This document shows positions 53,702-64,000 of a DNA stretch of 64,000 nucleotides, piece by piece. A program made the position numbers and the translations under genes. The number at the start of each line of letters is the position of its first letter. The first letter of the stretch is position 1. The DNA is from Favolaschia claudopus. Taxonomy: Eukaryota > Basidiomycota > Agaricomycetes > Agaricales > Mycenaceae. The notes below the pieces were generated by a model, which did no database searches, had not been told where the DNA came from, and was given only the letters and a program-made list of their open reading frames with translations. Where the stretch lies: NCBI GenBank assembly GCA_037176885.1, contig JAWWNJ010000021.1, positions 2,208,876 to 2,272,875 on the forward strand, in the 5' to 3' direction.

Positions 53702-54635
53702 TCAACGTGTCTTGGCCGGTGACCGGGGTTCATTTGACGAGTATGTATGCGGCCCCAGCTGATTCGACTCAGGCCAGTAATTGTTCTATTCTGATTTGTT
53801 AATCATGGTTAATCCCAGATTTGACAGTTGAACAAATGCGAATCGTGCAAGCCTTGAAACCCAGTCAAAACCGGTCATGCTGGCATATGCCCAGATCGGC
53901 TGATTTTGACTTGCTGAGATCTGCTGGTTTCTGCAGCCTCGACTTTTTCTTCACGAAAAAAAAGCAGAAAACTATTGTCTAGAGATAAAATAAATAAAAC
54001 TGTCTCCCATCCGGACTTCACAAAATTTACAAAGTTTTGAACACAGGCGGCGAGAACATGATGTCATAGCCGCTGTCGGACTTTGAAATGCTTCTTCTTC
54101 TGCTATCACCACGATGGCCCCTCTGCCAACTACTGTTCAAATCGACATGGGGGGTGACGCGTGACGCGCCTGAACCAATTCGGTCCTGGCGTGGTGTGAC
54201 AGGGCACAAATTTTCGACAACCCCCAGTCTCGCGAGGAGGAGCCTGAAAACATATTAGTATGTGAGTCTGCATTTTTTTTCCGCGAGGACTGGGAATGCG
54301 GTGGAGAGATTTTATACCTTGAGCAAAAAAAAAACCGCATTTCAGGCCGAGAATTCGGTTGAAAAATCACTTCAAGTGGAAAAATTTAGAAGAAATTGAA
54401 CATGAGAAGTCAAGAAAACACATCAGAGGGCCCATACTACTAGCAAAGTGATTTTTTGAGCAAAATCCCAATTTGGAGGATTTTTGCGAACCGAGTGGCC
54501 CATTCGACAATGGCCCGTGTGAGGCGTGACACAGGCAAAAATTCGGTTCGACAGAGGTGGGTGTGACGCGTGATTAACGATTTGAACGTAATTGTACAGT
54601 ACTCTCCCTCGAGCGTGTCGTTGCTGGTCTATCTT
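53702..54635. other. Intergenic, nothing identified
   Basis: Words around GTGACGCGTGA recur at about 54152 and 54562. No coding region supported. Confidence 0.35.
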
Positions 54636-54688
54636 ACGAACGAGCACCACTCAATCAAAACCCGTATATTGTTTCCAAAACGGCTGTA
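54636..54688. mobile_element. Solo right end of the 32003-type miniature element
   Basis: AACGAGCACCACTCAATCAA then AACCCGTATATTGTTTCCAA AACGGCTG and TA match the right inverted repeat of the element at 32003-32387. No left end lies within several hundred bases upstream, so it is a truncated copy. Confidence 0.65.
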
Positions 54689-57141
54689 TCTAGATGTACA
54701 CACGAGACCTTCCACTGTGAAAACATCGGCACCTGGACTCCAAGCTGAGATATGTTTTCAACAGTTTTTTACATACTGTTGGAGTACATAGGAACATGTT
54801 GTACGTTCAAAGAGAGGTGTTTTGCGGTGGTCGGCCGGGCTGGTTAATGCTTGATGGTACGCTACCCTATACGGCGCGTGGGAGAGTTACATAAGCGGCA
54901 AATTTTGCAGAAGGTTTGGACCAAAATGGCTCCAATCGACGAAAAGCTCATTTCTGCACTCGGAAAAAATGGGGTGAAAGAATATTATACTGCCAATGTT
55001 TTGTGGCCAGAGCTTTGTGCCGGAACGGTGGCCCACCCAAGGACCTTCAATATCGGGGACTGGCTTCTTTTGCTCTTTTACCTCTCATCCGCTGCCTCCT
55101 GCCCTGTTCCTCGCTCGCCACCGTCGCTCGCATACGTACAGAATGGAAACTCTGTTTTTTTACTGCCGTTTTTCTCGCTACTGCCACCGTCCTCGTCGTT
55201 TTGCACCCAGCAATGCCCAAAGCCAGTACCTCCTCCAAACCTAAGACTCAGTCCTCAAAACCTCGAAAAGCTGCTGCGCCGCCATCCTACCATGTCCGCT
55301 TTGCCAACGTCTCCAACGACGAAGCTGCACAAGGCTCGAAAAAGTCTCTCAACGCGAAAACACGACCATTCCCGCGCGCAGCTCTGCATCGGACATTCAG
55401 TTGAGGGAGCTTTGGACACGGAGATTGCTTTGTGCACACTGTTGCAGCACAGGCAAATGTAAGCGGAAGAGGAAGGCTGACCGGCATCCGAGTCCAACTG
55501 TGGCATGAGTCTCCGGCAGACGCTGTGTCGGCATTGTGACACGGCTACGCTGTTTACACATAAATCACCGGGTTTTCATATACCAACCTCTCGATATAAT
55601 TCTCCCATTCCCATCTCTATCATTCTCTGTACCTCACACCCGAATTTCACGTCTTCACCTGCCACGGAGCAACTGGGACGGACAAGTTGAACCGTGGAAA
55701 AGTTGTTTGATCGCATCACCTGACCCAACATCAACTTTCAAATATTCATCCCGGGGTTCTCTCGCAAGCTGGATATCCAAGATACTGCCTCTACCCTTCC
55801 CATACGGTCACAACTGCTTCCATCATACGATCTCAGCCAATCCCAAGAGCTGCTAGTCTCCCAAGTCAGACCATAAATCCCGAGATTTTTTTGTGTTATA
55901 TTGGGACGGGCAAAAAAATCTGATTTAATGGTCTGATTTCACTGGCATATCAAAAGCCGTGAGTCCCCATTCCGGATAAGGAAATCACCAAAAAGGAAAT
56001 TCCCTGCTTGCCCTTTGCTCAGCCAGGAGGGCAGCTATAAACCTGTTGTAACTTCGGAGACATTTGAAGGCTAGCCTTAATGACCTCTGAGCTCGAATAT
56101 TTGAACTCCGTTGCCGGACAGGCCTCGTTTCGAGTTCAATGTTGCTGTGGCTGTGCCAGTTGCCTGAAGAGGTTCAACTTTGGATCCCGATTTTGACCAC
56201 AGCGAAGTAAAGAAGCGAAAAAAGGTAAGTGGTAAGGTTGTAGATTGGAGTCTGATATATGGTGCACAGTACTATTTAGAAGGAAATATCTCGATCCTGA
56301 TGCGGGACAAGAGGTTTGGGGGAAGGATGACTCACGGCTAACGCGTGACACCCAACTCTAGACTAAAGAGCTGCATGTGGAGAAATTATCCACTTTATTG
56401 GTTGAACTTCATTCCAAGGTGAAAACTGATATTCTGTACCTTACTACGGCCATGCGAGCGATCCCCAGATCATGGAAACGACCCCTCGTTCCTTGATATT
56501 TGGCTGTGCAAGCCACATGGACACCTCATCTCAATTTATTCTGTACCACATGTAAAAACCCAGAATACCGGTACTCCTCTTTGTATTTATTCGTAGTTGC
56601 TGCTCGAGAGCATCGTACCAATTACTACCCGTTTCTACATAACCTCTGGTGCCACCCGACCGTCTCCTTTGCTTGAGGTTTGCAAGAATAACATCTTAGA
56701 ACCCATATCTTCTGCCACATTCGCCCTCCCGTCTAAATACTCTGGATTTAAATAACCAACGGTAAAATCGATCCTTACTTTATTTAACCTTCCAGCCTAC
56801 AGATCACTGTCTTCTCTCAAAACCCTCCACGTCTCATCGAGATACAGCGAGGTCTTCGCACTGGGTCGACCCCTCATCTATCTCGACAACATTTCCTATT
56901 CGGGTTGGATTCGGACTGAACGCGCTTCAAACCCACTCACCCGAGTTTCGTAACCTAACGCCTGGTTTAAACGTTACTTCGGAGTATTCAATATACGACG
57001 TCACATCTGGAGCCCACCGCGAGGGGTTTTGAAGTGACAATCAGCTCCCTTTCCTTCCCAATATTGAATTCAACTCACCGAATCACCTTCTCTCGTCCCA
57101 CCCCGTCCCGCATCCCTCGCTACATCGATCGCTCCACCATC
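54689..57141. other. Upstream region of a gypsy-like gag; no host gene called
   Basis: A plus-strand frame begins MPKASTSSKPKTQSSKPRKA at 55214 and breaks off; in another frame near 55425 there is a small Cys-rich patch (CAHCCSTGKC) followed by basic residues. Neither can be assigned. From about 56000 to 57140 there may be an LTR and leader of the gag that follows, but no second LTR is present to define it. Confidence 0.3.
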
Positions 57142-59188
57142 ATGTCAACCACACAAGTTCAACCACGGGCTCGTAGCCAGCTTGATATGCCCTCTTTGAA
57201 TGCTCGAGGCGCCCCAAAGAAATTTACGGGCAAACCCAAGGACGTCGCTCGTTTCATACGCACCTCGACAAGCTGTTTGCTGAAAACAACGTTACCTCTG
57301 AGACGGAAAGAATCGAATGCTTGGCCGACTATTGTTCACGGAACGTGGTTCATATCCTTGAAGGAATGAAACATTATGCCACACCGAATTGGGCGCACCT
57401 TTCCACGGACATGCTGTCCTTATTTGACGCCGACAAAGACCATCAGCGGCACACGTTCAGCGATCTCGTCAAACTCACGAATAAATGGCGCAAACGGCCG
57501 ATTAAATCCATGTCCCAATGCGCCGTTATATTCGCGCACATACCAAAGTTTCGGGTTGGTTGGAGAACCAGAAACTAATCACCCAGGCAGAGGCCGAGCG
57601 CTACCTCTGGCACGGGATGCCTTCTACCCTCCGAGAAATCGTTGAGGAACGTCTTCTTGCGGCGGATCCCACTCGGGATATGTCAAAACCATTTCCCAAA
57701 GACGACATTGTCAAGATCGTGGAAGCCAAATTTCGCCGAAATCGATTCGACGCTGAACTTGATTCCTCCGAATCGGATTCAGAGGATAGCGAATACTCGT
57801 CAGAGGACGAAACGGATTCGTCTGAAACCGACTCAGACGATGACTATGTCCCCCGCAAAAAGAAATCCAAGAAACCGAAAAGAAAGACGAAGAAACGCAC
57901 CTGTAAAAGCCAAAGACTCAGCACCTCTTCCTACCACTTCTACCCCCAAGTCGAGTTCGAAAAACGCACAGGAGTCTACCGACGAAGTAGCCGAACTCAT
58001 AAAGCGGATGAGTAGAATGAGTATTGAAGATCCTGAGTACAATTACCTGTACTATCAGGCCACGAAGCTCGATCCTCATGCTGTTAAATGCCTTCGAGTG
58101 CCTATTCTCACAGTCAGCCAACCCCCTCTTCCACCAAATAATTTTCGCAACAATCAATACTCACCTCCTGGCGCTTCTCAAAATCAATCGCAACCTCGTC
58201 CACCCGTTCGCGCTGAAGATCGACTCTGCTGGGGTTGCGGCAAAAATGGACATGGATTATGGGAATGTACTGCCATCCAGGAAGTTGTTTCTCGTGGAGA
58301 TTTGAAAAATTTTGAAGAGAGGTGATCGTGGTACTCTTGAATGGCCAGATGAAAGATTATTGCGGCGATACGGTCAACAGAACGAGACCCTAATCGATGC
58401 CTTTAATCGGCAACGACAGCCCGCTGCTGCTCCACCTGCTCAGGCGAATTTCACATACACCTCGAGCGCACCAGTGCAGGCATGCAATTCCCTTGAGACG
58501 ATTCCTGAGGATTCTATCATGCCCGTCTTTGTTCAATCGTCGACAACGGATGAAGAACTTACCAAAATATTTGCTGTGACCCGATCATCGGATAGATTCG
58601 TCGAGAAGCCATTGCCATATCCTAAACAACGACCTCAAACTCGTTCACATGTAAAGGACTCAGGGACTCCTTTGCAACCTGCCTTGGAACATCAATCAAT
58701 CAAGCGCGAGCACAGGGAAGAACAGATCCCATCCAGCATCCTATCGACGCAATTGAACCCCGTATTGATTTTTCTAAAGACGATGTCATTATGGAAGACT
58801 CACAGGCGGTTCGAGGCCGAATAATTCAACGACAAATCCACCAAAGCCGGCCAAGAAATCAGGACCGAGGCAGTCGGCAGTGTCTGCCTTCGTTGATCCT
58901 AACCATGTTCTGAACACCTTACTGAACACTCCAATCACTTTACCGGCGGGTCAAATCCTCGGTATCTCTTCTTCTGTATCCAACGCTCTCAGCGAAGCAA
59001 TCCGACTCAAAAATCACCCTCGAAATCAACACGCAGTAAACTCCATTGCAGAAAATCTTTCCGAGCTGCCCATTCAAACAAATCTTCCCCGTGAAAACAC
59101 TGCCTTCACCGCAGCATCTTTCGTGTCCAGGGACAGTCAAAAACTCATTCGAGTCCAAGTTACTCAAAGTATTCCGGAACAGCTGTAA
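57142..59188 (+). pseudogene. Ty3/gypsy-like Gag with zinc knuckle and DUF4100-like end, multiple frameshifts
   Basis: ATG 57142 opens MSTTQVQPRARSQLDMPSLN then GAPKKFTGKPKDVARF; frame changes near 57265, 57530, 57900, 58310 and 58800 must be bridged. Along the way come a helical capsid-like part (LAEDYC-like ECLADYCSRN, LFDADKDHQRHTFSDLVKLT), an acidic/basic linker (SESDSEDSEYSSEDETDSSE, KKKSKKPKRKTKKR), a CCHC knuckle CWGCGKNGHGLWEC (about 58232-58270), and finally NTLLNTPITLPAGQILGISS, which resembles the DUF4100 region that precedes the protease in agaricomycete gypsy elements. The frame ends at a stop (59188) next to a short CTGTAAGGGCAA/TTAAGGCTTAA repeat, so pol is absent. Confidence 0.75.
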
Positions 59189-59433
59189 GGGCAAATTAAG
59201 GCTTAACTTAACTTAAGGGTTAACCCTTAATTCCAACACTGGCTCCTTGAATCTTTGTCCATAGTTTGGGCTGTCGTGGTTTGAGGTTTCAGGTGCTGAT
59301 GGAGGTTGAGGTCTGAAGTCTCGTACTGGAAGTCTCCGGTTAGCCGATCATAGCCGAATCGGCTAAAGTGATGATCAAGAATATCAAAAATTCTCACGGT
59401 TCACCTTACTGTAAGTTTGGGATAACTCAGATA
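59187..59433. repeat. Short TTAAGGCTTAA-rich sequence ending CCAACACTG
   Basis: CTGTAAGGGCAAATTAAGGC to TTAACCCTTAATTCCAACAC TG (about 59186-59237) resembles the end of the hAT element at 40068 but is only about 50 bp and has no visible 8-bp duplication. The rest is unassigned. Confidence 0.4.
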
Positions 59434-59435
59434 CT

Positions 59436-59800
59436 GTACCTCCCTGTATGGGAGCAACCGTCACGGTAACGGTGGGGTTGGTTGTGTTGCCTCTTTTTGA
59501 GGTGGTCACGGTCACGATTGAGGCCGTTGCCTTGAAAAATCGTGACGCAGCACGAAAAAAAGTTTTCTGCCTGGAAACATACACAATTGAGTCTGTGCTT
59601 ACCTTTAGAGCTGCTTATTAGCCGAAATCCCTCGAAATTGTAGTGAATTCAACGATTTGATGACTTCTTCACGAATGTTTTGAGCCAGATGGTTGCCTCC
59701 TTTGGCAACGGTCACGGCTCACGGCGGGGGTCGGTTGCCTGAAAACAAGGCAACCGTTTTGTCTTGGTCCCTCGACGGTTACTTCCATACAGGGAGGTAC
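59436..59800. mobile_element. Miniature element of the GTAC...CTGTATGG family, about 365 bp
   Basis: GTACCTCCCTGTATGGGAGC AACCGTC on the left is inverted at GACGGTTACTTCCATACAGG GAGGTAC on the right. The interior contains several CGGTCACGG words. Ends relate to the CTGTA...TGTATG elements at 14784, 15874 and 33546. Confidence 0.7.
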
Positions 59801-59833
59801 ATTAAGTAGAGGTCTGCTGCCCATTCAAACTCT

Positions 59834-60786
59834 CACTGTGAGACTGGGGGCACATGAAAATTATGTACCTTGGTACCCCGAAATTCATGTCCTCTTACAC
59901 TGAAAATCATCGAGCATTCCCTGAAATTCATGTCTCAGCGCGTGAACAAAATCATACTCTTTTTCGACGTTTTCATGTGCCTTTTTAATGTACCGATTCC
60001 ATGAAAATCAGTCTCAAGTCCGAATTGCTCCCTCAACAAGCACGAAATCATGGAACGAGATAATGAAAATAATGGGTTACGGAGCAAAATTCAGGATGAA
60101 ATGAGATGATATTAAGGTCTATATACCAATACATGTGTTATCTACATGTGAACACCGCGCGCGATGGAACTCCAGTCCTGCTACAAGATCTCCAGTTCAC
60201 GGGCGGACTACCTGGGGACATTGTTGATAAGTATGGTACGAACAATAGATAAACAAAACACACCTTTGGATCGACGCTCGCTGACTTGCTCGTAGAGTTT
60301 ACTCAACGACAACGGCGAGGCAAATAGCAAAGGGGTAGCCGCTACAGTGAGTAAGGGATGACAGTCACATTGAAGGAAGGCGACGGCGACGGCGACGACA
60401 ACGGCGAGAGTGTGGTACGTGACGACAACGACGGCGACGGCGTGGAGGTTGATCCTGGCGATGTGGTGGTGGTGGTGGGAGGCAAGGGACGTGCGAGGTC
60501 GTCCGCAGTAACTGTATATGTGCTGCGGATGTGAGAGCTCTGACGTCACTTCTCGGCATTTCGGCATTTGGACTTCAAAACTTTTTCGCGATTTCTGCGC
60601 AGCACCACCCTCCGATTTTGATGTCATATTCCATGATTTTTTGAGGAGGTGAGCATCGGGTGAAATTCGTTGAATGGGACCTGATTTCTCTGGGATACAT
60701 GAAAGAGAAAAATCATGGACATTTCCATGAAATAATTGATTCATCGTCTAGGTACATGAAAATCATGCACCGATGTTTTCACAGTG
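59834..60786. mobile_element. CACTG-type palindrome-array element, 953 bp, TSD TCT
   Basis: CACTGTGAGACTGGGGGCAC ATGAAAATTATGTACC on the left; GGTACATGAAAATCATGCAC and TTCACAGTG on the right. TCT is duplicated at 59831-59833 and 60787-60789. ATGAAAATCAT/TGAAATTCATG words recur near both ends. The centre (about 60190-60600) is different sequence, with GACGGC-type triplet repeats (60380-60450) and a GGT run, so it may hold captured DNA. Confidence 0.85.
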
Positions 60787-61143
60787 TCTGCCAGCAGTTA
60801 CAGTGCGTACTGCTGACATTCTTCTCAAAAGCTTGTAATTATTGGAGTATGATGAGGGACAATAATTTATGATTTTCTTGGCAATATTCAGGCTAACGAC
60901 TGAGTGAAAATCACTTACAGCGGGTAGTAGAGAGGCCTAGAATGCATTTCTGTAGCAAATGCAAATTATCTGGGTTTGTAAACTGACTGAACCACCCCAG
61001 CCATGGCGAGTTTCGTAGAGAAACTTCTGCGAGAGACATTCCCTGTAGATTACAAATACTAAGAGATCCTATACTCAAGTTGTGTTGAAAATGCCGACGG
61101 TTGAGGCTGCAGAAGAGACGGATGAGGGGTAGACTCGTTGATA
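60787..61143. other. Intergenic, nothing identified
   Basis: Spacer between two CACTG elements; no gene seen. Confidence 0.4.
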
Positions 61144-61871
61144 CACTGTTGTGAAGTATTTGTCATGAAATTCAAAACAATAATGAGGAATTTCAAGATT
61201 CCTGATGTTTTGTCATGAACCACATCATGAAATTCAAGATGCCTTTCACGATGCTCAGAAACTCATTTTTACGATAGTTGTTGAGCATATAAATTCATGA
61301 CAAAACATCATGAATTTCATCATGCAAGAACTGTCGAATTTTTGCCAAGTCCACTAGCCAGGTTGTTGAGTACATAATGTACTCAATATCCTACTCACAC
61401 ATCCTCTACCCTCCCTAATGTAAAGAGGGGTTGAAGAAGGTGGCCAAAAGTTGGCAAAGTAATATCTGAAACGGGTTCAGTACTCGGACTCACTCGATGG
61501 CTGGTGCATATATAGTGTAACAAGCCAGTGTTAATAAAATCTATCCTGGCTGACTTGGATCTATGCCCTTGCCTTTCGTTATCGCCGTGATAAAATGAGG
61601 TCATGCGTTCGATTCCGCCTGGTGCCAATTTCTTATTTTCATATTTTTGCTTCTTTTCATCGCCAAAATCATGATGTTATCGTCATGAATCCACAACAAA
61701 ACATCATGAAAATAACGTCATGAATGTTCCCATAACCGTAATGAATTTCACGATGCACTTTCATGATGTTGCGTCGTGAATTTCAAGACTGCATCATGAA
61801 TTTCGTGACAATTCATCGTGAACTTTCTAATGAATCGTCGTGAAAAACATGAGGAATTTCACTGCACAGTG
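61144..61871. mobile_element. CACTG-type palindrome-array element, 728 bp, TSD ATA
   Basis: CACTGTTGTGAAGTATTTGT then CATGAAATTC opens it; GAGGAATTTCACTGCACAGT G closes it. ATA is duplicated at 61141-61143 and 61872-61874. CATGAAATTCA, CATGAATTTCATCATG and CGTGAATTTCA words recur at least eight times. A unique centre (about 61380-61640) includes GCGTTCGATTCCGCC, like the 3' part of a tRNA. Confidence 0.85.
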
Positions 61872-61895
61872 ATACCAGTCACGTTTTCCGCCCGA

Positions 61896-62488
61896 CGATG
61901 GTTGATGACAATCGATCAACCCGCCGGCGGAAAAGAGACTGGAAGATAATCGATAATCACCGGGCGGTAGTACGGTTGGCCGTTTTAGCCGGCGGTTGTT
62001 TTGACTTAGAAAAATTTCGAGAGGTTGAAAATTCAAACTTGCTCAATCAAAAATCTGAGTAGACAGATCTATTCGGAGCCACTCAGGTATGCTGCCTATA
62101 TGGTTTTCAAACTCAAATTTCACCTAGTGGACGTGGTCTGAAGTAAAAACAGTTGAATTTGCTGGACCGATACCGGGCTTCATCACGTCATTCAGGTCAT
62201 GCGCTGATGGTGAGTGATGGGACACAATTCCCACCAAAAATCTTGCTAGTAAATCGTCCATAGTACAGTCCCCTGGCATTCAACATGGCCCAAATCAATA
62301 GAATGAGCTATTGAGGTTGATTCAAAGAGATCTGTCTACTCAGATTTTTGATTGAGTAAGTTTGAATTTTCAACATCGAAATTTTTCTAAGTCAAAACAA
62401 CCTCCGGCTAAAACGGTCGACCGTACTATCGCCCGGTGATTATCTTCCAGCCGCTTCGCCATAGGGCTTTGATCGACTGTCATCAAAC
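61896..62488. mobile_element. Element with about 170-bp terminal inverted repeats (MULE-like form)
   Basis: The left arm (GATGACAATCGATCAA, GGAAGATAATC, GTTTTAGCCGGCGGTTGTTT, AATCAAAAATCTGAGTAGAC) is repeated inverted at about 62322-62488 with roughly 85-90 percent agreement by eye. Long arms and about 250 bp of non-coding centre are the form of a non-autonomous Mutator-like element, but I could not find a 9-bp duplication. Confidence 0.7.
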
Positions 62489-64000
62489 GCCCGTCCCTCG
62501 GCGAGCGGTTGGTTCGAGCCTAGACATTTGATCACAGCCACTTGCCAGTCCCCAGGCCATGTGAGATTGATGTCATCATCTGATCTCCATACGGCACGGA
62601 CCACCCGGTCTTGGTTTACTATTTTTTGAGGGCTGTATAGGGGTCTGGCGACATTCACTACCGCAGGGACACGTAGTCGGAGTTAAAAATCCCCAGGATA
62701 CCTCAAACTTGAACCTCGTCTCAATGCCCTAACCTCCGTCAACAACCTCGTTAGTGATCAAAACCACGGTTGATAACGACGTAAGCGGCCGAAACCTCTC
62801 AGTTCAACGTTCAACCTTCATTGCAAAACCAAATCATTTTCAACGATAAATAAGGTCATATATAAATGTTTTTTTCGCTGTTTATTATGTGGTTGAGTGT
62901 CGAGGTTGAACGTTCAATTCCGAGAGGTGGGTGTGGTCTTTATTTTCAACTTTATGCCGAGCAATTGCCCAGTATCATACTCTGTGAGGCGGAATAATGA
63001 CCCAGAACTTTTCTAAATTATTTTGAAAGACTTCAGCTTAGTAGGATCACCAATGAAGGGTGTTCTCAGTGAATTGTAGTGTCTTTTTTTTTGGCTGCCT
63101 CCCAGAAATTCAACCATGTAGATTAACCCACAGCTGGGGTAACATTCAACTTACTCGTCATCACAGAAAGTAACCGGAAATTTGATCGGTTTGGGCCAAA
63201 TTTGTAGTTTTTTGTGGTGAATTTTTTATGAACATAATGTTTGGCATCTACTGACATCTCATGCACTGGTCATCTCAGCCAGGAAGATTCAGTACAGCTC
63301 GTAGACTGAGAATAACTTTGGCACTTGTGATTTTGCGCAATTCGACAAAAGCGCAGCATTGGACAATGATTTTGGCACATAGTTATGAGTTTGATACTCT
63401 TGGGTAGTAGATATGTATGGAATGATTCCACAGCACAAGAATTGGACCGGAAAGATAAGTGCAAATGCAAAGTCTAGGCAAGTTTTGTCCGAGGGCACAC
63501 AACAAACATAAACAGATTTGCGTGCTGCAACATTTTCACAGCTGAAAGTCATATTTTAAAGGGCAGGTTGCTTCCAAACTGTCTGTGACTACAAGATAAG
63601 ACGCTGAACTAGTATTATGCGTCATTCGTGTACCTTCCAACAGTTTCATTCGAACCAAAACCACAATTTCAACAATTCTGGCTAAGATCTTTGCATGCAC
63701 CTTTTCTTGCCAATATTACAGATTGAAGGTCATACAAAAGGCTGCTCAGGGTACCCCTAAGTCTGAACAACTACCATATCACACCACAATCACCCTACAT
63801 GCGTCTCAAACAGGGATTTGGTTATATTCTCTGCATTATTCACAGTCAAACTACTGCAAACCGAGGCACTCTCGAATTTGTGCAGACTCCTGGTCAACGT
63901 ATACAACGGCAATCTTCTTCAAACTCATACGGGTAAATGGAACATACCAAACTACAATATAGGATACAAGTTCCCTGAGAAAAACACGTGACCGCGTCAA
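62489..64000. other. Intergenic, one small inverted-repeat unit
   Basis: CCTCTCAGTTCAACGTTCAA at about 62800 and TTGAACGTTCAATTCCGAGA GG at about 62906 form an inverted pair, enclosing about 130 bp. ORFs at 63289-63552 (minus) and 63723-63962 (plus) have no recognisable domain and the region is AT-rich; I call no gene. Confidence 0.4.

Noticed and set aside
54916..55404. Host gene with a zinc cluster near 55425
   Set aside because: The Cys patch is in a different frame from the upstream ORF and no intron reconciles them convincingly.
59187..59237. Complete miniature hAT element
   Set aside because: Only one end resembles the family, and no 8-bp duplication is present.
61500..61625. tRNA gene suggested by GCGTTCGATTCCGCCTGGTGCC
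   Set aside because: No complementary acceptor arm or A box lies 60-90 bases upstream; it is at most a 3' tRNA fragment inside a CACTG element.

Overview
The window looks like a repeat-dense stretch of a filamentous basidiomycete genome, most likely an agaricomycete. The reasons are short introns of about 45-60 nt with GTRNGT/YAG borders and TACTAA-like branch points, a Plavaka-type DDE transposase, Ty1/copia and Ty3/gypsy remains of the usual fungal kind, Tad-like ORF1 zinc-knuckle proteins, and an agaricomycete-style gag with a DUF4100-like region. No rRNA gene, certain tRNA gene or CRISPR array was seen. I found no intact single-copy host gene; the two recognisable cellular genes are both damaged.

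Left third (1-21.8 kb). A 3.2-kb Tc1/mariner (IS630-type) element carries a spliced transposase with one in-frame stop and a convergent second gene of unknown function (185-3410). Then come a decayed ORF1 zinc-knuckle fragment, several fold-back elements, a 152-bp tandem duplication, a zinc-finger ORF and a 5'-truncated Ty1/copia pol with its 3' LTR (7.65-11.16 kb). From 14.8 to 17.4 kb a cluster of miniature inverted-repeat elements surrounds a truncated EAF3/MRG15-like chromodomain gene; one of them lies 26 bp upstream of its start codon.

Middle (21.8-44.3 kb). A small two-exon gene and an opposing acidic ORF tail precede a Plavaka transposase gene that is interrupted twice by the same TA-flanked miniature element. 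Two copies of an ORF1-only LINE lie in opposite orientation 7 kb apart (31.1-34.8 and 41.9-43.5 kb). Because copy B is uninterrupted, it dates insertions in copy A, including a 2-kb inverted-repeat element with repeated TTGATCAAGCTTGA-like motifs. Between the two copies sits a forkhead transcription-factor gene with one nonsense codon and a 718-bp CACTG element inserted in its DNA-binding domain (38053-39440).

Right third (44.3-64 kb). A Ty3/gypsy gag is split by a 1.4-kb pogo-like element. That element's only gene keeps the two DNA-binding domains and the basic tail of the transposase but has lost the catalytic domain. LTR pieces in inverted orientation, fold-back elements, a frameshifted gypsy gag and an element with about 170-bp inverted repeats fill the rest.

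The most striking pattern is a family of four non-autonomous CACTG...CAGTG elements (38232, 44408, 59834, 61144). Three have exact 3-bp target duplications, and all are built largely of repeated short palindromes related to GTGAAATTCAC or CATGAATTTCATG. Termini and duplications fit the CACTA/EnSpm group, to which the Plavaka transposase in the same window is related.
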